In this document: positions 18,558-30,199 of the stretch, piece by piece
Layout of the letters: each line of letters opens with the position of its first letter
How positions within the stretch are numbered: the stretch's first letter is position 1
Source: Gautieria morchelliformis
Lineage: Eukaryota; Basidiomycota; Agaricomycetes; Gomphales; Gomphaceae
Length of the DNA stretch: 64,000 nt
NCBI GenBank assembly: GCA_015179125.1
Contig: WHVA01000399.1
Location: 1-64,000, forward strand
Reading direction: 5' to 3'
Translations under genes and position numbers: made by a program
Notes under the pieces: generated by a model
What the model was told of the DNA's origin: nothing
The model's input: only the letters and a program-made list of their open reading frames with translations
The model's database searches: none

Positions 18558-20605
18558 CTAGTAGTGTTTAGCCCTCTTGGCCCCCTTCTGCTCACCTCCC
18601 ACTACAAAACCATACCTCTTCCCAGCCTCTTCAAGCTGCTCTATCAGAAACAACACATCTACAACTTTGAGCTCAAAAGATACCTTCAGAGACTCCAGTG
18701 GTATCCTTGTGATGCATGTAAGGGTGACATCAAGGCACTCCTCTGCCTCAAATCTGCTGTGCAGAAAATCCCACCTGGTATGATGACCCAGAGCTTGCCG
18801 GCCCTCCAACTCAGTGAGCCAGTCCCCGATCGTTGGTACAATCTGTGCATGAGTATCAGCAATGCGAGTGGTACTCATCGTGGCATCTGGCGAATGAGAC
18901 CGCTTTGGGGGTTGCGAGGCAGCACGGAATGCATGAAAAACTTCAGGGGGAAATTTGATATTGATGGCGAGGGGGGGGGGAAGGGGTGGCCTGTTGCATG
19001 GGCTCATTGCTCACATACCTTGCTCCACCGCGACGCACATAGTTGGATGCTGCCGGGTTTGCACCACTAGGCCTGTAGTGAAAAAACTTGAAGTATTCCA
19101 CATTAGGCGGCGTATTGAGGTCAACACCCGGTTTACCAGCCATCTATCAATGAATAGGTGAGTAAATTCATGACAAGGAAAAGAAAACACAGAATCATAC
19201 CAGCTGCAGTACCCAGACTAGTTCCCCTTGTAAGTTAATGACCTTGTGCTGCCCGTTGAGGGCACATGCCATGCAAATCTCCCCAGCATGTTGATCGCAT
19301 GTCCAGACGTCCAGGAGTTTTTGGAGCTGAGCTTTGTATTCGGCCGTTTTTGTGCCATTGAGGGCTCGTTTGTCCGGGATTTCAGAATTGACGGGCTCTT
19401 TCTGCAAAAGGAAAGGATTGACGAGCTCTTTCTTTTTCTTTGGTTTACCTGTGGTGCCAGTCTGCACTTTGACCGCCTCTTCTAAAAATTCAAAGAACTG
19501 TGATATAAAATGTATTAGTTTAAATCAATGACAAGAAAGAAAAAACAAACTTACCTTGGGGGGAAGGACGATGTCAATGCAAGCGTCCGTGCCCCTTTTC
19601 ACCACCTGATTTACCCACTTGGCCTTCAGGGCCGTCCAGTCCTCCTCGGTCTCCAGCGCAAAGCAGCGCTTGGCCGGGTCCTTGTAAAAATGCGTTACAA
19701 GACCGGTCCTCCTCTCCTCAGGGATCGCGTACAGGCCAAGGATATAATGGAGGGTCGACTTCACAGCACTGAGGGTGCTTGCCAACTCGATGCCGTGTGT
19801 TCGATTAGCAACTATCCCCAATTGGTTACCGGATGGTATTGCAAACTTCATAACTACAAAAAAAATTTGAGTCAGTAAGCATGAAATAAGAAAAGATAAA
19901 AAGAAAAAAAAAGAAAGAAAAACACTCACTATCAGGCAAAGGACCCTTTGCTGTTGCTTTTCCTTTGCTTACTGCCTTACCCTTCACCTTAGGAAGCTGA
20001 GGTGGAGATGGTGAGGGTTCTATGTCATTGCGATTGTCGTCGCTGTTAGACGATTCATAGTCCTCGTTGTCCTCATCAACATATTCGATGTCTTCGTCGT
20101 AGATCGGTCTGGCATCAATGCCATTGTCATTGCTGGGGATGTTGGTCTCATCCTCATCATTCTCAGGGACCACGCTGAGGTCCTTGTCTGCGACATCATC
20201 GGCCTGGGGCGTTTTCGTGGATGCGGGCACTTTGGCTATGAGGAGAGTTTTAGACGTCATGGATGTGGTGGAGAGGGTAGTAGAAAGGATATTGGTAGCG
20301 GGTCCATCCTTGGCAGAGACACTGGAATCGGTGATGGACGGCAGTTTGGATTTGGCAACGGACGGCGGTTTGGATCCGGCGCCATCTTTGTTGGTGGATG
20401 CGTCCTTCCTCTTCGATGTGGGAGGGATCCTGATGGGCGGTATGCTGCCCTCGCGCATTCAAGAGGAGGGGGTATGGCTGCGCCTCCCTTCAACAATGAG
20501 GGCGGGGTCAAGCGTGTCACGCTGACGAGCCCTGGGCTGGTTTGCTGCGGGTGGCTCCACAGGAACTATAGCTTTAGCTGTTTTTTTTTTGTTTTTACCA
20601 GCCAT
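18558..20605 (-). pseudogene. multi-exon gene of unknown function with one in-frame stop
   Basis: Starts MAGKNKKKTAKA (ATG 20605). An N-terminal basic and low-complexity region is followed by an acidic stretch (DEDIEYVDEDNEDYE). Introns 19854-19929, 19498-19554 and 19144-19200 have GT-AG ends and keep the frame. A fourth probably starts at 19018, but the frame after it could not be settled next to a G10 run at 18971. The last open frame ends GAKRAKHY at 18558. A TGA at 20459-20461 interrupts the first exon in frame, where CGA would read through. A cysteine pair-rich stretch (CDQHAGEICMAC) lies in exon 3. Not recognised; the R1 repeat next to it suggests a transposon-linked family. Confidence 0.55.
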
Positions 20606-20712
20606 AAGGAAGATATTGGAATGAAGCTCAGCAGATATAATCGTAAATGCAGGGGTGGAGGTCAAGTCCGCGTGGCGCGTAACAGTCACGTGACGCGCCG
20701 CGCAACATGATG

Positions 20713-21203
20713 TCACAACATCATGCCGGCAAGACTTGCAGATGAAGAAACATAATGTCAGATCATTGTAATTGGAGTATATGTTGACTTTATATTATAT
20801 TTGAATCCTTAAAGCTGAGGTCTTGGCCATGTAGAAGGCTAAAAAGGCTGGGAGCAGGCAAAGAGACATGCACCTCCCCCCCTTCCATAGCCAGCAGATT
20901 ACAGGCTTGTTTTATGTTTCAAACATTTATACATATACATTACTATAATCTGACCAAATTATAGCCCTCATTGAAATAATTTGAGGGCATAATGATGCAT
21001 ATAAGCGCAATTATTTGAATATTAAATATGTCAGAATAAGCCACCTTTTCTATACCAAATGGTAGCTAATACATATAAAAGTACATATACAAGGTATAAA
21101 CTCTTAATCGTCAATGGTAGGGGAGATACAGGTCGATCTTTGCAGGCGGCAGCAGGCGGCATGTATTTCGGACTCCGCTTTGTGCACCCGAAATAGCTGT
21201 AAA
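20713..21203. repeat. dispersed repeat R1, copy 2
   Basis: Same order of landmarks as 7966-8462, from ACATCATGCCGGCAAGACTT to ACCCGAAATAGCTGTAA. It lies about 100 bp upstream of the MAGKNKKK gene start, as copy 1 lies about 50 bp upstream of the transposase start. Confidence 0.8.
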
Positions 21204-21930
21204 GGTTTTGGCTATGTAGAAGGCTAAAAAGGCTGGGAGAAGGCAAACAGACATGCACCCCTCCCCCCTTCCATAACCTGGAGATTACATTGTTTTCTGT
21301 TTCCAACATTTATACATGTATATTACTATAATCTGAGAAAGTTATAGACCTTATTGAAAGAATTTGAGCACATAATAGGGCTTGCGTTTTCGTGGTTTTT
21401 TCAGAGGTTTTTTCGTCAGCGTTTTCGTCGCCGCTTTTGGAAAAAGGTCAGCGAAAATGCGTGGAAAATGCCAAGCGTGAAACGGGTGGATCCCGGCATT
21501 AAGACAAGTTACATTGATTATATAATACACGTAAGGGAACTTTCTATTGCCTGAAAAACGCCATGAAAAATGCGATCAAAAACGCGGCGAAAGGGCCTCC
21601 GGCGGCGCTTTTGCAACTCACGTTTTTCTAGGGCATTTTCCGAAAACGCCTCAAAAACGTTGTGAAAATATCGACGAAAACGCCACGAAAACGCAAGCGT
21701 GAAACACCCTAATGATGCATATAAGTGAAATTATCCAAATATTCAATAACTCATAATAAGCCAGGTTTTGTCTATCAGATGGTAGCTACCACATAGTACA
21801 GAATATATACAAAGTACCAACCCTTAATCATCAATTGCTGTGGAGATACGGCTTGATCTTTTCAAGCGGCACCGGCATGTATTTCAGACTCCGCCCTATG
21901 TACCCGAAATCGCTTACACTTGTAAGTAAG
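21203..21930. repeat. dispersed repeat R1, copy 3, interrupted by a MITE
   Basis: Begins in mid-repeat (TTTTGGCTATGTAGAAGGC) directly after copy 2, is interrupted at 21377-21710, then continues from ATGATGCATATAAGTG to the usual right end near 21920. A partial tandem duplication of R1 followed by insertion explains it. Confidence 0.75.
21377..21710. mobile_element. foldback MITE inside repeat R1
   Basis: 334 bp. Left end AGGGCTTGCGTTTTCGTGG; right end, reverse complement, AGGGTGTTTCACGCTTGCGTTTTCGTGG, so the left arm lacks 9 bp. The interior is full of GTTTTCG/CGAAAAC. The uninterrupted R1 copies read GCATAATGATGC here, so a short AAT/TAAT target duplication is likely. No ORF. Confidence 0.75.
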
Positions 21931-22342
21931 GGTAATTTATTCGCTATAGTCACTAGAATCCACGAATAATATAAATGGCTGGTCAATAAGTCATACGTGG
22001 ATCTCCACTATTTTAAATGGATGAACCATAGTGGAGTATCCCTCTAACTTGGGTGGATATCCTTTAACATACCGGTAGTGGTCATGCGAATTTGACCAAT
22101 GTGCATTTTATGTAGCTAACCACAGACGTGTTAATATGTGACAAGCTCATACGAGCAAAACTCTTTTTGACTGTAATATACAGTGATACTGGGAGAATGT
22201 TGAGCAGAGAGACAGATATCATAGATGCGCATGAGAAACAAGAAGGAGAAGATAATCACGGATCAAGCTTGAGAGAAATAGAGTCGGCCTAGGACTTGTC
22301 ACGAGAGATTGCGGATGAAACGGTGACTGGATTGAGTCGTAA
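21931..22342. other. 3' flank of the DEF1-like gene
   Basis: AT-rich with no coding exon. The part next to 22343 is the probable 3' untranslated region and terminator area of the minus-strand gene. Confidence 0.4.
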
Positions 22343-25300
22343 TCATTGCCAATATCCACCTTGGTGCCTTGGCTGGTACGGGTAGAATTGACCTTGATCT
22401 CCGCCTTGAGGGTAGCCCTGACCTTGCTGTTGACCTTGCTGCTGCGGTCCCCGCCTCCGCCGAACCTACCGCCGGGGTAGAAGGAACCTGCTCCAGCAGC
22501 TTGCTGTTGTGCGTGTTGTACCCCAGCAGCACGTCCCTGTTGACCCGGCTGTGTCCCAAGGCTGACTCCACTCTTGTCCGATCCACCGCCAGGCGCACCG
22601 TATGGTTTATAAGGTGTCTCAGGGCTGGTTCCCGATCGTTGCTGACCTCCTGGACCACCTACGCTTTGTCCACCACTGGAAGTCTGTTGCATGCCTAGAA
22701 AACTTTGTAATCCCTGGGTACCTTGAGCGCCATATAGCGGCTGCTGTTGTTGTTGCTGCTGATGGTGAGGAGGCTGTTTCTGGTAATCGGTACTACCGAG
22801 GTTCGCTGAGCCCTGTTGGTACCCTGCGGCTGGGTCTTCAAACCCGCCTTGACCGTGGTAAAGGTGACTCTGCGACGTGGAAGCACTATACGGAGCCGTG
22901 GCACTCGGGCCTTTGCCAGCAGGAGGGGGCGCAGCACCAGGGGCAACTGGGGCCTGATGCGGGTAAACGGGAGGGTACTTGGGCATGTATGCCTGGCCAT
23001 AAGATGGGTTGGGGTAAGTAGGGTAGGAGTTTTGGGGATAATACGGTGGATAGTAATAGGGCATCGGTGCGGGGTACCCCTGCTGCTGCTGTCCTTGCTG
23101 ACCAGTTGGTGGCTGGGCTGAAGAACCCTGTGGACCGTTGGAAGCTTGGGGTTGCCCCCCAGCGGCTCCGAGCGAGGGTGTAGGTTGGTTGCCCTGTGAA
23201 ATAGGGAGACCGGATTTGCTGGGCTCGTCATGGACCAAACGGTTTGAGAAACTGCCAGGCTGGGCATAGTCATAAAATCCCTAGAAATTAGTAATACATT
23301 CAGCCCAAAGCAATTCATCGATAGACACAGGGCACCTACACGTTGTCCATCAGCATACCCGTATTCTCCCGGGCCACCTGCTCCGAATCCACCAAGGTGG
23401 CTTCCCTGCCCTTGTCCACCTAATCCCGGTGCATGTGCGTGTGCACCAGCGCCCACACCCAACGGCGAGAAAGTTGTCGCGTATGCGCCTTGATGCTCTG
23501 GTGGAGCACTCTGAGGGGAGTGGGGTTGTGATAATAAGGGGATTCGGGCTGACGGAAGTATGAGCCAGTTTGTGGGCCCGAGGCATGTTGCTGCGGCTGT
23601 TGTTGTTGCTGATGCTGCTGCTGCTGAGGCGCAGGGGGCCCGTCGAAGTGCGCATGGATGGCATGCTGCTGATGTTGTTGTACATAGGAATGTTGCGGCT
23701 GGTGGTGCTGCTGAGCGAGTTGCTGCTGGGGCTGGGGTTGGTGAGTTGATGCTGGCTGAGGCTGTTGCGTTCCAAACGGAGGTCCAGAGGATGCAGGCTG
23801 TTGCGGAGGCTGAGAGGCCTGAGGTGGAGATTGAACTTGCGGAGTGGATACTATCTGCGTCGGTTGAGGTGCTTGTGGGAAGAAATTTTGACCCTGTGTT
23901 GAACCAGGACCAACAGGCGGTGGAACAGCTTCGTGTTGCTGGGTCTGACTAGCCATCTGAGGCTGCTGGGTTTGTGGAGGTTGTTGCAACATCTCCGGGG
24001 CTGCAGTAGTAGGTTGCTCATTCTCGGCTTTGAAGCTCCTGCAGAATACATTAGAGCATAGTCTACCATCTCATTTAAGAACGCGCACCCATCGAAGTTG
24101 TCCTCGCCACCAATGCTAAGGCTTCCGAATTGCATACCCAACTTTTCACCGACAGTTCCGATACTACCGGCAAATGCGGGAATAACAACGGCCTGATCAC
24201 TCTTCGGGTATCGCGCGCTAGTTTTATGCACGTTTACTGGACGGGCACTTGCATGTGAGACAGACGGTGTGGACGGTTTCGAGGTTGGTGCGGTTGAAGT
24301 AGCAACGCTAGCCGTAGACGATATTGGGGCCATAGAGGCAACAGACGGTGTCGTGACTTGTGGCGACGGAATAGACGCCGGCTCCTCCGACGGCGTCTGG
24401 TTCCAATTCGACTCTTGCGGGATAGCGTCCGGGCGGGGTGCCGAAAAAGTGGCGGAAGCATTCCATGCTTCTGGTGGGGCCGTAGCAGCGGGAACAGTAT
24501 CAGCAGTAATCCATCCATCGTGGGTGGATATTTGGGGTTCCGGAGCTTGAGGAGGAAGGCTGGGTGGCTCATCATCCCACGTAGGAGGCTGAACCGTGGT
24601 GGGTTCCTCCCAACCCGGTTGCTGGTCCTGTGCTGGCGGGGCCTCCTCTGTAAAAGAGGGCTGACCAGAGTCAGTAGAGACAGGGGGTGCGGAAGGGGCA
24701 GGAGGTTGTGCGGGGTGAGGTGGAGCTACGGGTTGCGGCTTCTCCTGCGCACTAAAAACGGTGTCAAAACAAAATAAAAAATAAAAAAATAGAATCATTA
24801 GAATCATTAATGACACCCACCGCGCAATTTGTGCCCATGAAAGTTTTGTGCCCGAAGGGATTTTTGATGTCTTCAATTGGACTTTGGCCTTGGCAGCTTC
24901 GGACAAGCCGTTTTGCACAAGGGCAGGAGTCTTTCCGTCTAGAGCACTAGAACCCGCAACCCGAGTGGCACCGAGCGTTGGTTCTGCGGAAGTGTCTACA
25001 TTTCGACCGGCTTCCGGGACAATTGGTGACTCTGCTGGTGCAGATTCTGGATCATGAGAGTCGCTCCCTGTGGCCTTCAATCTGGCCTCATGGGCATCTA
25101 TACCAACACCATTCAACCTCTTTTCCGAGCTTTCCTCCTTGCCAAGGGCTGTTGAGCCTGTGGAGACATTGGTACCGCCGCCATTATTGGTAACGGTGGC
25201 AGTGGAAGCAACGCCGTTTGTCGTAAACGTTGACATCCCAATATCACGATGCTGGCCAGAAGCATGCATTCCACGAGTGCTCCCTCTACCTCCCCCGCCT

Positions 25301-25748
25301 CTGCCGCGTCCGCCGCGTCCGCCACGTCCGCCTCTGACATCCCCAGAAGGTCTGTCACGATCTCCACGGGTAGTGAAAGGTGGTGTTTGAGGGGGTTGGG
25401 GGCTCTTTTTCTCCTTTTTGCGAGTGACAGAGCCCCATTGCTCGGCGTGGCCTTGAGTAAAAGGTTTGAAGTGTGTAAAAGACACGCTGGTACAAGAAAC
25501 TAGATACCTTCACTGATTCGCGCAACAGCCAACTCGACGTCTCCCGCGGTCTCTGTAAGGACAGATTGCAGATCTGGTTGGGGGAATGTGAGCAACGCCA
25601 AAACAAGAGAGAGCAAATAAGGTAGTGTGCCTTCATGAGACCAGCTTGGAAAGAGTTCTTGAAGCTTCTCAACCTCTAGCTTATCATTGGAGGACGGTGT
25701 TGTAGATTCTGTTGGGCGCCGGGGAGTATATGACTTGTACGCAGACAT
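22343..25748 (-). CDS. DEF1: DEF1-like RNA polymerase II degradation factor (CUE domain, Q/P-rich)
   Basis: Def1 promotes ubiquitin-dependent removal of stalled RNA polymerase II. Start MSAYKSYTPRR at 25748; an in-frame ATG at 25814 also exists. Introns: 25574-25630 (GC-AG), 25452-25507, 24752-24820, 24039-24088 and 23281-23339. A CUE fold (KLQELFPSWSHE joined to DLQSVL, then GDVELAVARISEG) comes first, next QWGSVTRKKEKK, an RG/GRG block, then long Q/P-rich, prion-like sequence, and a C-terminus GGYWQ ending at TGA 22343-22345. Two single-base shortfalls in homopolymers (23522-23525 and 22449-22452) break the frame. Since the family-typical end lies in the restored register, these look like assembly errors. 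Probably a functional host gene. Confidence 0.8.
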
Positions 25749-26888
25749 GATGCACGCAGCTTTGGTAGGAGGAGGCGGTGGAGGCAGTTTTGAGGGGTCC
25801 ACCCTCGCCCACAACCTGCATACCTTCCTCCGCCTTTACTGTGGCTCTCGTGTACCTCTAGAACAGCACCGTGACCTTGGATTTGTTCGTGTTGTGTGAG
25901 GTTTGTTGGGGTGTCTGGCGTCCACGAAAATTCTATTGCAGTGGTCTCCGTGCCTGTTTGCTGGTGATTATATTTGTGTGTCGTACGAGCTCGTAACTTA
26001 ACTACTTTTTTGTCCTTTTTATCCTTTAATATTCTGTTTCTGGTTTCGTGTCTGTTTCTCTCGTCACGGCTCGCCCCTACTCACTCGAACTGGACCACTG
26101 ACTAGTGAACACTGGCAGTCACTGTCAATAGCTTAGGTAAGTATATTGATCAAACTCAATTCTACCTTCGCCGTTTGGTTGTCTGTGGTATGTGTAACGA
26201 TACCCCGTCGAAATATATGGTTACCCTATATGCGTCCCCGATTTTTATTAACAGAAGCCCCGCATGACCCTGTCGTTGCAGATATTATGGCCGTTGTCTT
26301 ATCTCAACAACAGCAAAGCCTTTCATCCTTCACCATGGTCCATGAATGTGCTTTTTCCACGCATATTTGGGAGCACGGCGCAGGGCGGAGAGAAGAGTTG
26401 ACGCGCAGGGGACACAGCAGAGGCGCAAGACGCAAAGAAACACCCCCGCCCACACACCGCGTTGAGGCGGCAGGTATTCATAGTCCGAATAGACACCAAT
26501 CGCCGGGTTTAGGGTGGCTAATCGTGGGGCATGGACAGTAAGGCACCGGATCACGAGTACATCTGCCCGATCGTTAATAGGCTTTCATTCTGGAGACGTT
26601 CGATATCCTAGTACAGCTTACCATCAGACTGGCAACCACAAGGTCTATCTAGTCTTCAAGTGCGTTCCTTGCACAGGCGGCGACTATATGTAATCACATT
26701 TAGATAGATCCAGATATACTATGTACTCATTGAGCATATAGATTCAGTTACAACCATTTATATCCACCCGTCCGAGCCGCTCATACTCCGGTTACACTCT
26801 ACTGGCTTAGAGCACATCTTAAATATATATCTCTGCATAATCCAAATCTGTTCTAGCACCTGCTTTGCACTCCAACAATTACATAGTA
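25749..26888. other. upstream region of the DEF1-like gene, no further gene supported
   Basis: 25750-26140 should hold the promoter; T-rich stretches occur at 25990-26040. An ORF at 26146-26541 has no recognisable content and no splice context, and was not accepted. The rest is AT-rich. Confidence 0.4.
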
Positions 26889-27540
26889 CTATATGTACAG
26901 ACTAACCGATAATAAAAATACTGCGGTAACAGCGTGGACCTCGCCCAAAAAGGCCAATGAGTCGTCGCACGCATAAGGGCCCCCGCTCCCACCTACAAAA
27001 AAAAAAAAAAAAAAAAAAAAAACGCACCATGAAACGCCCCACCCGCCCCCATGCTCGATCCCCATCATCTCCACGACGCGCAGCACGGCGGGCGTGCCAC
27101 GCGCGGTACTGGCCCGGTCACGGCGTGCAAGATGGCCGCGATCGAGAGCGGCGTCGTCGAACTTGTCGTCGGGGTTGTGCTTGAGGCTGCGCAGGTGGAT
27201 GGGGTGGTGCGAGAACACCAAGAACAAGTCAGCACGCAAACGGACATGGCGTGAAGCAAACCGGCGGGAGGAAAGAGGACACACAAACTGATGCACAACG
27301 AACAGGGGACACGCGAGGAGGGAGCGCAGAACAACACACGCGTGACAGGCGAAGAAAAGAAAAAGAACCCAAAAGACAAAATGACAAGTAAATCCGACTC
27401 ACCCTTCAAGCTTCAATTGTCCTTTTCTTCGGCCCCGGATCCACATTGATCATTATCTCCGCAAACGTGCGCCCCATATCCGTGACCGTGAGCTGCCCCC
27501 CACCCAAACCGTTCCGGCTCGGTGACTGTCGTCTATAAGA
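26889..27540 (-). pseudogene. GC-rich gene fragments, possibly phosphoesterase-like
   Basis: Two coding-like stretches on the minus strand: about 27540-27412 (GGGQLTVTDMGRTFAEIMIN) and about 27250-27080 (LFLVFSHHPIHLRSLKHNPDD). The S-H-H-P motif is seen in metallophosphoesterases, but the resemblance is weak. A 21-nt A-run at 27000-27020 and frame breaks interrupt the region. GC content is clearly above the surroundings. Fragmentary; could be captured or decayed host DNA. Confidence 0.3.
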
Positions 27541-28149
27541 AGTGAGTTTGGCATATGCTCATATATGCATTGAGCCTCAATGAAGGTGGTATAGTGGGCA
27601 AATACTGGACTTACGGCTCTAATACTAGCATCAACATGGAAGAGGCCTGGGGCATTAGGGAACGGGAGATGGGGTCAGTTGGCGGTTACTTGTGAGGGTT
27701 GTGGTGGAAGAAGAGAGCTCAGCGTTTAGATAAGCCTCGGTCTCATGCATTCGGACCACACGTGCATTAAAATCAGACCGCAATCTATTTTTTTTTTGCA
27801 AGCTTCATAAATATCTAGCTAAGTCAAAATTCTACTGACGGTGGACGTACCCTGAGCGCGGCATGGCTGCGTGGCCGTGCTCAAATCCATCCCAACTTGA
27901 TACTAGATGATCTAAATATGACGATACTACCGATACACTGTAGAAACAATAGGCGCTGTATACCAGCGCTTTTCAAGCCAACGCCGCTGAGACGCTCCTT
28001 TTTGCACTTGCCAGGCGCCCCTTAAATTTCAAAAGCTAAGGTACTGATCCTAGGCTTGGATTAGGACTTGTACCAAGGTACAAAAATTTCAATGTACACA
28101 AAATGAAATACAATTTATTTGCATACACAAGAAGTGAAAGTAAGCGGCC
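27541..28149. other. no feature recognised
   Basis: Unique-looking intergenic DNA without coding potential or clear repeats. Confidence 0.4.
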
Positions 28150-28559
28150 GTTTACCTACTAGTATTAACCTCGTCGTCTACCGCATCAACAAACGCTGTA
28201 AGTGAATGAAAATAAAAATAAAAATAAATCTTGTCGATGATCCCTCATTCGCTCCCACGTCGAACTCGGCCCACGACGCATTTGCTACCGATGCAATCAC
28301 GTGGGGGCGAGTGCGGCTCCGGAGGGCGAGCGCGGGAGTCCGAGTCCAGGTCCGGAGGGTGAGCTCGGGAAGAGCGAGGGAGTGTGAGGGGGAGTGCGGC
28401 ATTGCGAGTCCGGGAGCCCGGGGAGTGGGAGTGGGAGTACAATGCGAGTGCAACGGGAGTTTGACAGCGTGTGGGCATGCGAGTGAGCATGCTTTGTTAC
28501 GCGATCGACGCGAGGCGTATGAAATGCAAATATACGCAGTGCACCCTTGGCCTCCCCAG
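28150..28559 (-). pseudogene. partial duplicate of the 3' end of the neighbouring transposon gene
   Basis: Minus strand reads KCVVGRVRRGSE, a TGA, GIIDR-like codons, then (after TTTACAG) FVDAVDDE. The same order, CVVGRVQRGNEWGIIDRSG and FVDPVDDED, ends the gene at 28560. Between them (about 28300-28480) lies a GA-rich, low-complexity stretch. Confidence 0.55.
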
Positions 28560-29418
28560 CTAGTCTTCATCATCCACGGGGTCAACGAACACTGTGCGAG
28601 CAAAGTCGCCACTTCGGTCGATAATCCCCCACTCGTTCCCGCGTTGAACTCGGCCGACCACGCACTCCACTGTACGGAGATCAATTGCTATCGGCGTGGT
28701 GGTATTTGAATATGTCGTAACCTCGCACGTAGCGTCCCGTCCTCCAGTCGAACAAGGAATCACGACCGCGAGTAAGAAGCGGGTAGGTTCCGCGAGGTTG
28801 AGCGTGCGTGACGCCGGGAGTTCAAGGTCGAGAATACAGTCCAGCTGTCCGTAAAAAATCTGACGGCGTTGTGGCGGTTGATCGTGGCCACGATGGTTAT
28901 TGGCAACCATGAGTGTGTACTGATTATTGAGAAACTAAATTAGTCTCAAGTAACCTCAAAGAATGAATAGATGAGACGCACCCGGATAAATGAGGAGTCA
29001 CGAATTGATAGCGCTTGAGCAAGACTTACTGCACAACGTGCTCGGATTTTATCTCCACCGTTTGCAATGCGGACCTTCCCCCATCGTGTCATAGTGAGGG
29101 GAATCAGGTTCCTGATCTCTGCGGCATCCCGATCGTAGATCCGAGCAAAGTATAAAGATATGCGCCGTCGCAGATCCTGATCTGGTTGGAAGTTTTGCTT
29201 ACGAGGGGAACGCAGTATAGTGCTTGGGACTTTTGTACCATGGAAAGAATTAGCTGACAATAGACAAGTTGAACCAGTGTTTACTCACAAGCTTTGTATT
29301 GCTTCTCAGTGGCTGTAAGTAGTGCAGCTTGCACCCGCTTCCGGTGACGTTCACGTTGAACTCGTCCCAGCGCCTTGGTGCAAGAGGGCACACAGAGGCA
29401 CGGTTCCTTGCCCGCCAT
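28560..29418 (-). CDS. transposon-type protein, possibly Tnp2/CACTA-associated
   Basis: Start MAGKEPCLCVPSCTKALGR (ATG 29418), a Cys-rich N-terminus with basic RERHRKR. Exon 2 carries LRRRISLYFARIYDRDAAE and MTRWGKVRIANGGDKIR; exon 3 (from about 28930) carries RRQIFYGQLDCILDLELPA and LNLAEPTRFLLAVV, ending VDPVDDED. The introns have GTGAGT...CAG and GTAAGT...CAG ends and keep the frame. The pattern resembles basidiomycete proteins that accompany Tnp2/KDZ-type transposons. Exact family not certain. About 210 residues; may be the N-terminal piece of a longer protein. Confidence 0.55.
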
Positions 29419-29672
29419 GGAGGATGGTCCTGGTGTGGGATTAGAACGAGAACGCACTTCTGGGATTAGAACGCACTTACCTCTTACAGAATTTTCGAGC
29501 CCCGGAGTGAGTCAACCAGTTGTCCTGCATGCGGGACTAGAAAAAATTGCTAATGTCATTTCGACTTCCGCAGAGTTATATAAGCACGTTCTTTCGCACT
29601 CTCAATCACCAAACCAACCTCTCACCTTCATCACCTTCCTCGCTCCCCATACCTACATCTGGTGAAAAACAA
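29419..29672. promoter_or_regulatory. divergent intergenic region between two transposon-type genes
   Basis: The minus gene starts at 29418 and the plus gene at 29673. The spacer contains GGGATTAGAACG twice (29439 and 29461) and TATATAAGCACG near 29575. A shared bidirectional promoter is inference. Confidence 0.4.
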
Positions 29673-30190
29673 ATGTCATCCAGCTCATGCTCGTATTCCT
29701 CAGAACAGGTAGAGAGTGCGTATGCCAATCTCTTCGCGCCCCCCCACCTAATTTCCCTTTGTAGACCTTATGAAGGCGCTAGCCTCCAAAGGCCTTGGGC
29801 CTGATGATATTATCAAATCATTATCTAACGGTGAGCCCTTTCAATGTGCATATATTATTTATATATTATTTATAATTGGTCCTTCAGGCTCTGGGACCTC
29901 ACCTCGGCTAGTGCGAAAGCTGGACTCTCATCACCACCAGACGACAGCACCTTTACCGACCGCTCATTTTCGGAGCTTATCCCCTCTCTCCGTCAAAGCT
30001 CCTCTTCCAATCCCCATTTCAAGCCGATCCGTGTGCCTACTCCCCACATAACTATACAGAAGGTGCCAAAGGTAAACCTTTCATATTAATGAGATCTCCT
30101 TTCTGACATTTTTTTCAGGCCTCATCTTCCACCGCTCTCTCTGTGCCCGCTGTAAGGAAGTCCAAGCGGCAGGACATACCGGCCCCAGGT
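29673..30190 (+). CDS. small multi-exon protein of unknown function
   Basis: Start MSSSSCSYSSEQ at 29673. A likely intron ends at TTTGTAG (29763); the next exon carries LMKALASKGLGPDDIIKSLS and the next (from about 29888) LWDLTSASAKAGLSSPPDD and TDRSFSELIPSLRQ. A further GT-AG intron (about 30071-30119) leads to RKSKRQDIPAPG. Acidic and Ser/Pro-rich; no domain recognised. The 3' end is not resolved. Its position head-to-head with the Tnp2-like gene suggests both belong to one element. Confidence 0.4.
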
Positions 30191-30199
30191 TAGCCATGT

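Noticed and set aside
26146..26541. 131-codon ORF upstream of the DEF1-like gene
   Set aside because: No recognisable content, no paralogue in the window, mixed composition; probably chance or 5' leader DNA.
27000..27021. A-run as the poly(A) tail of a LINE or processed gene
   Set aside because: No reverse transcriptase, no TSD and no spliced gene next to it; may be a simple run or low-quality sequence.
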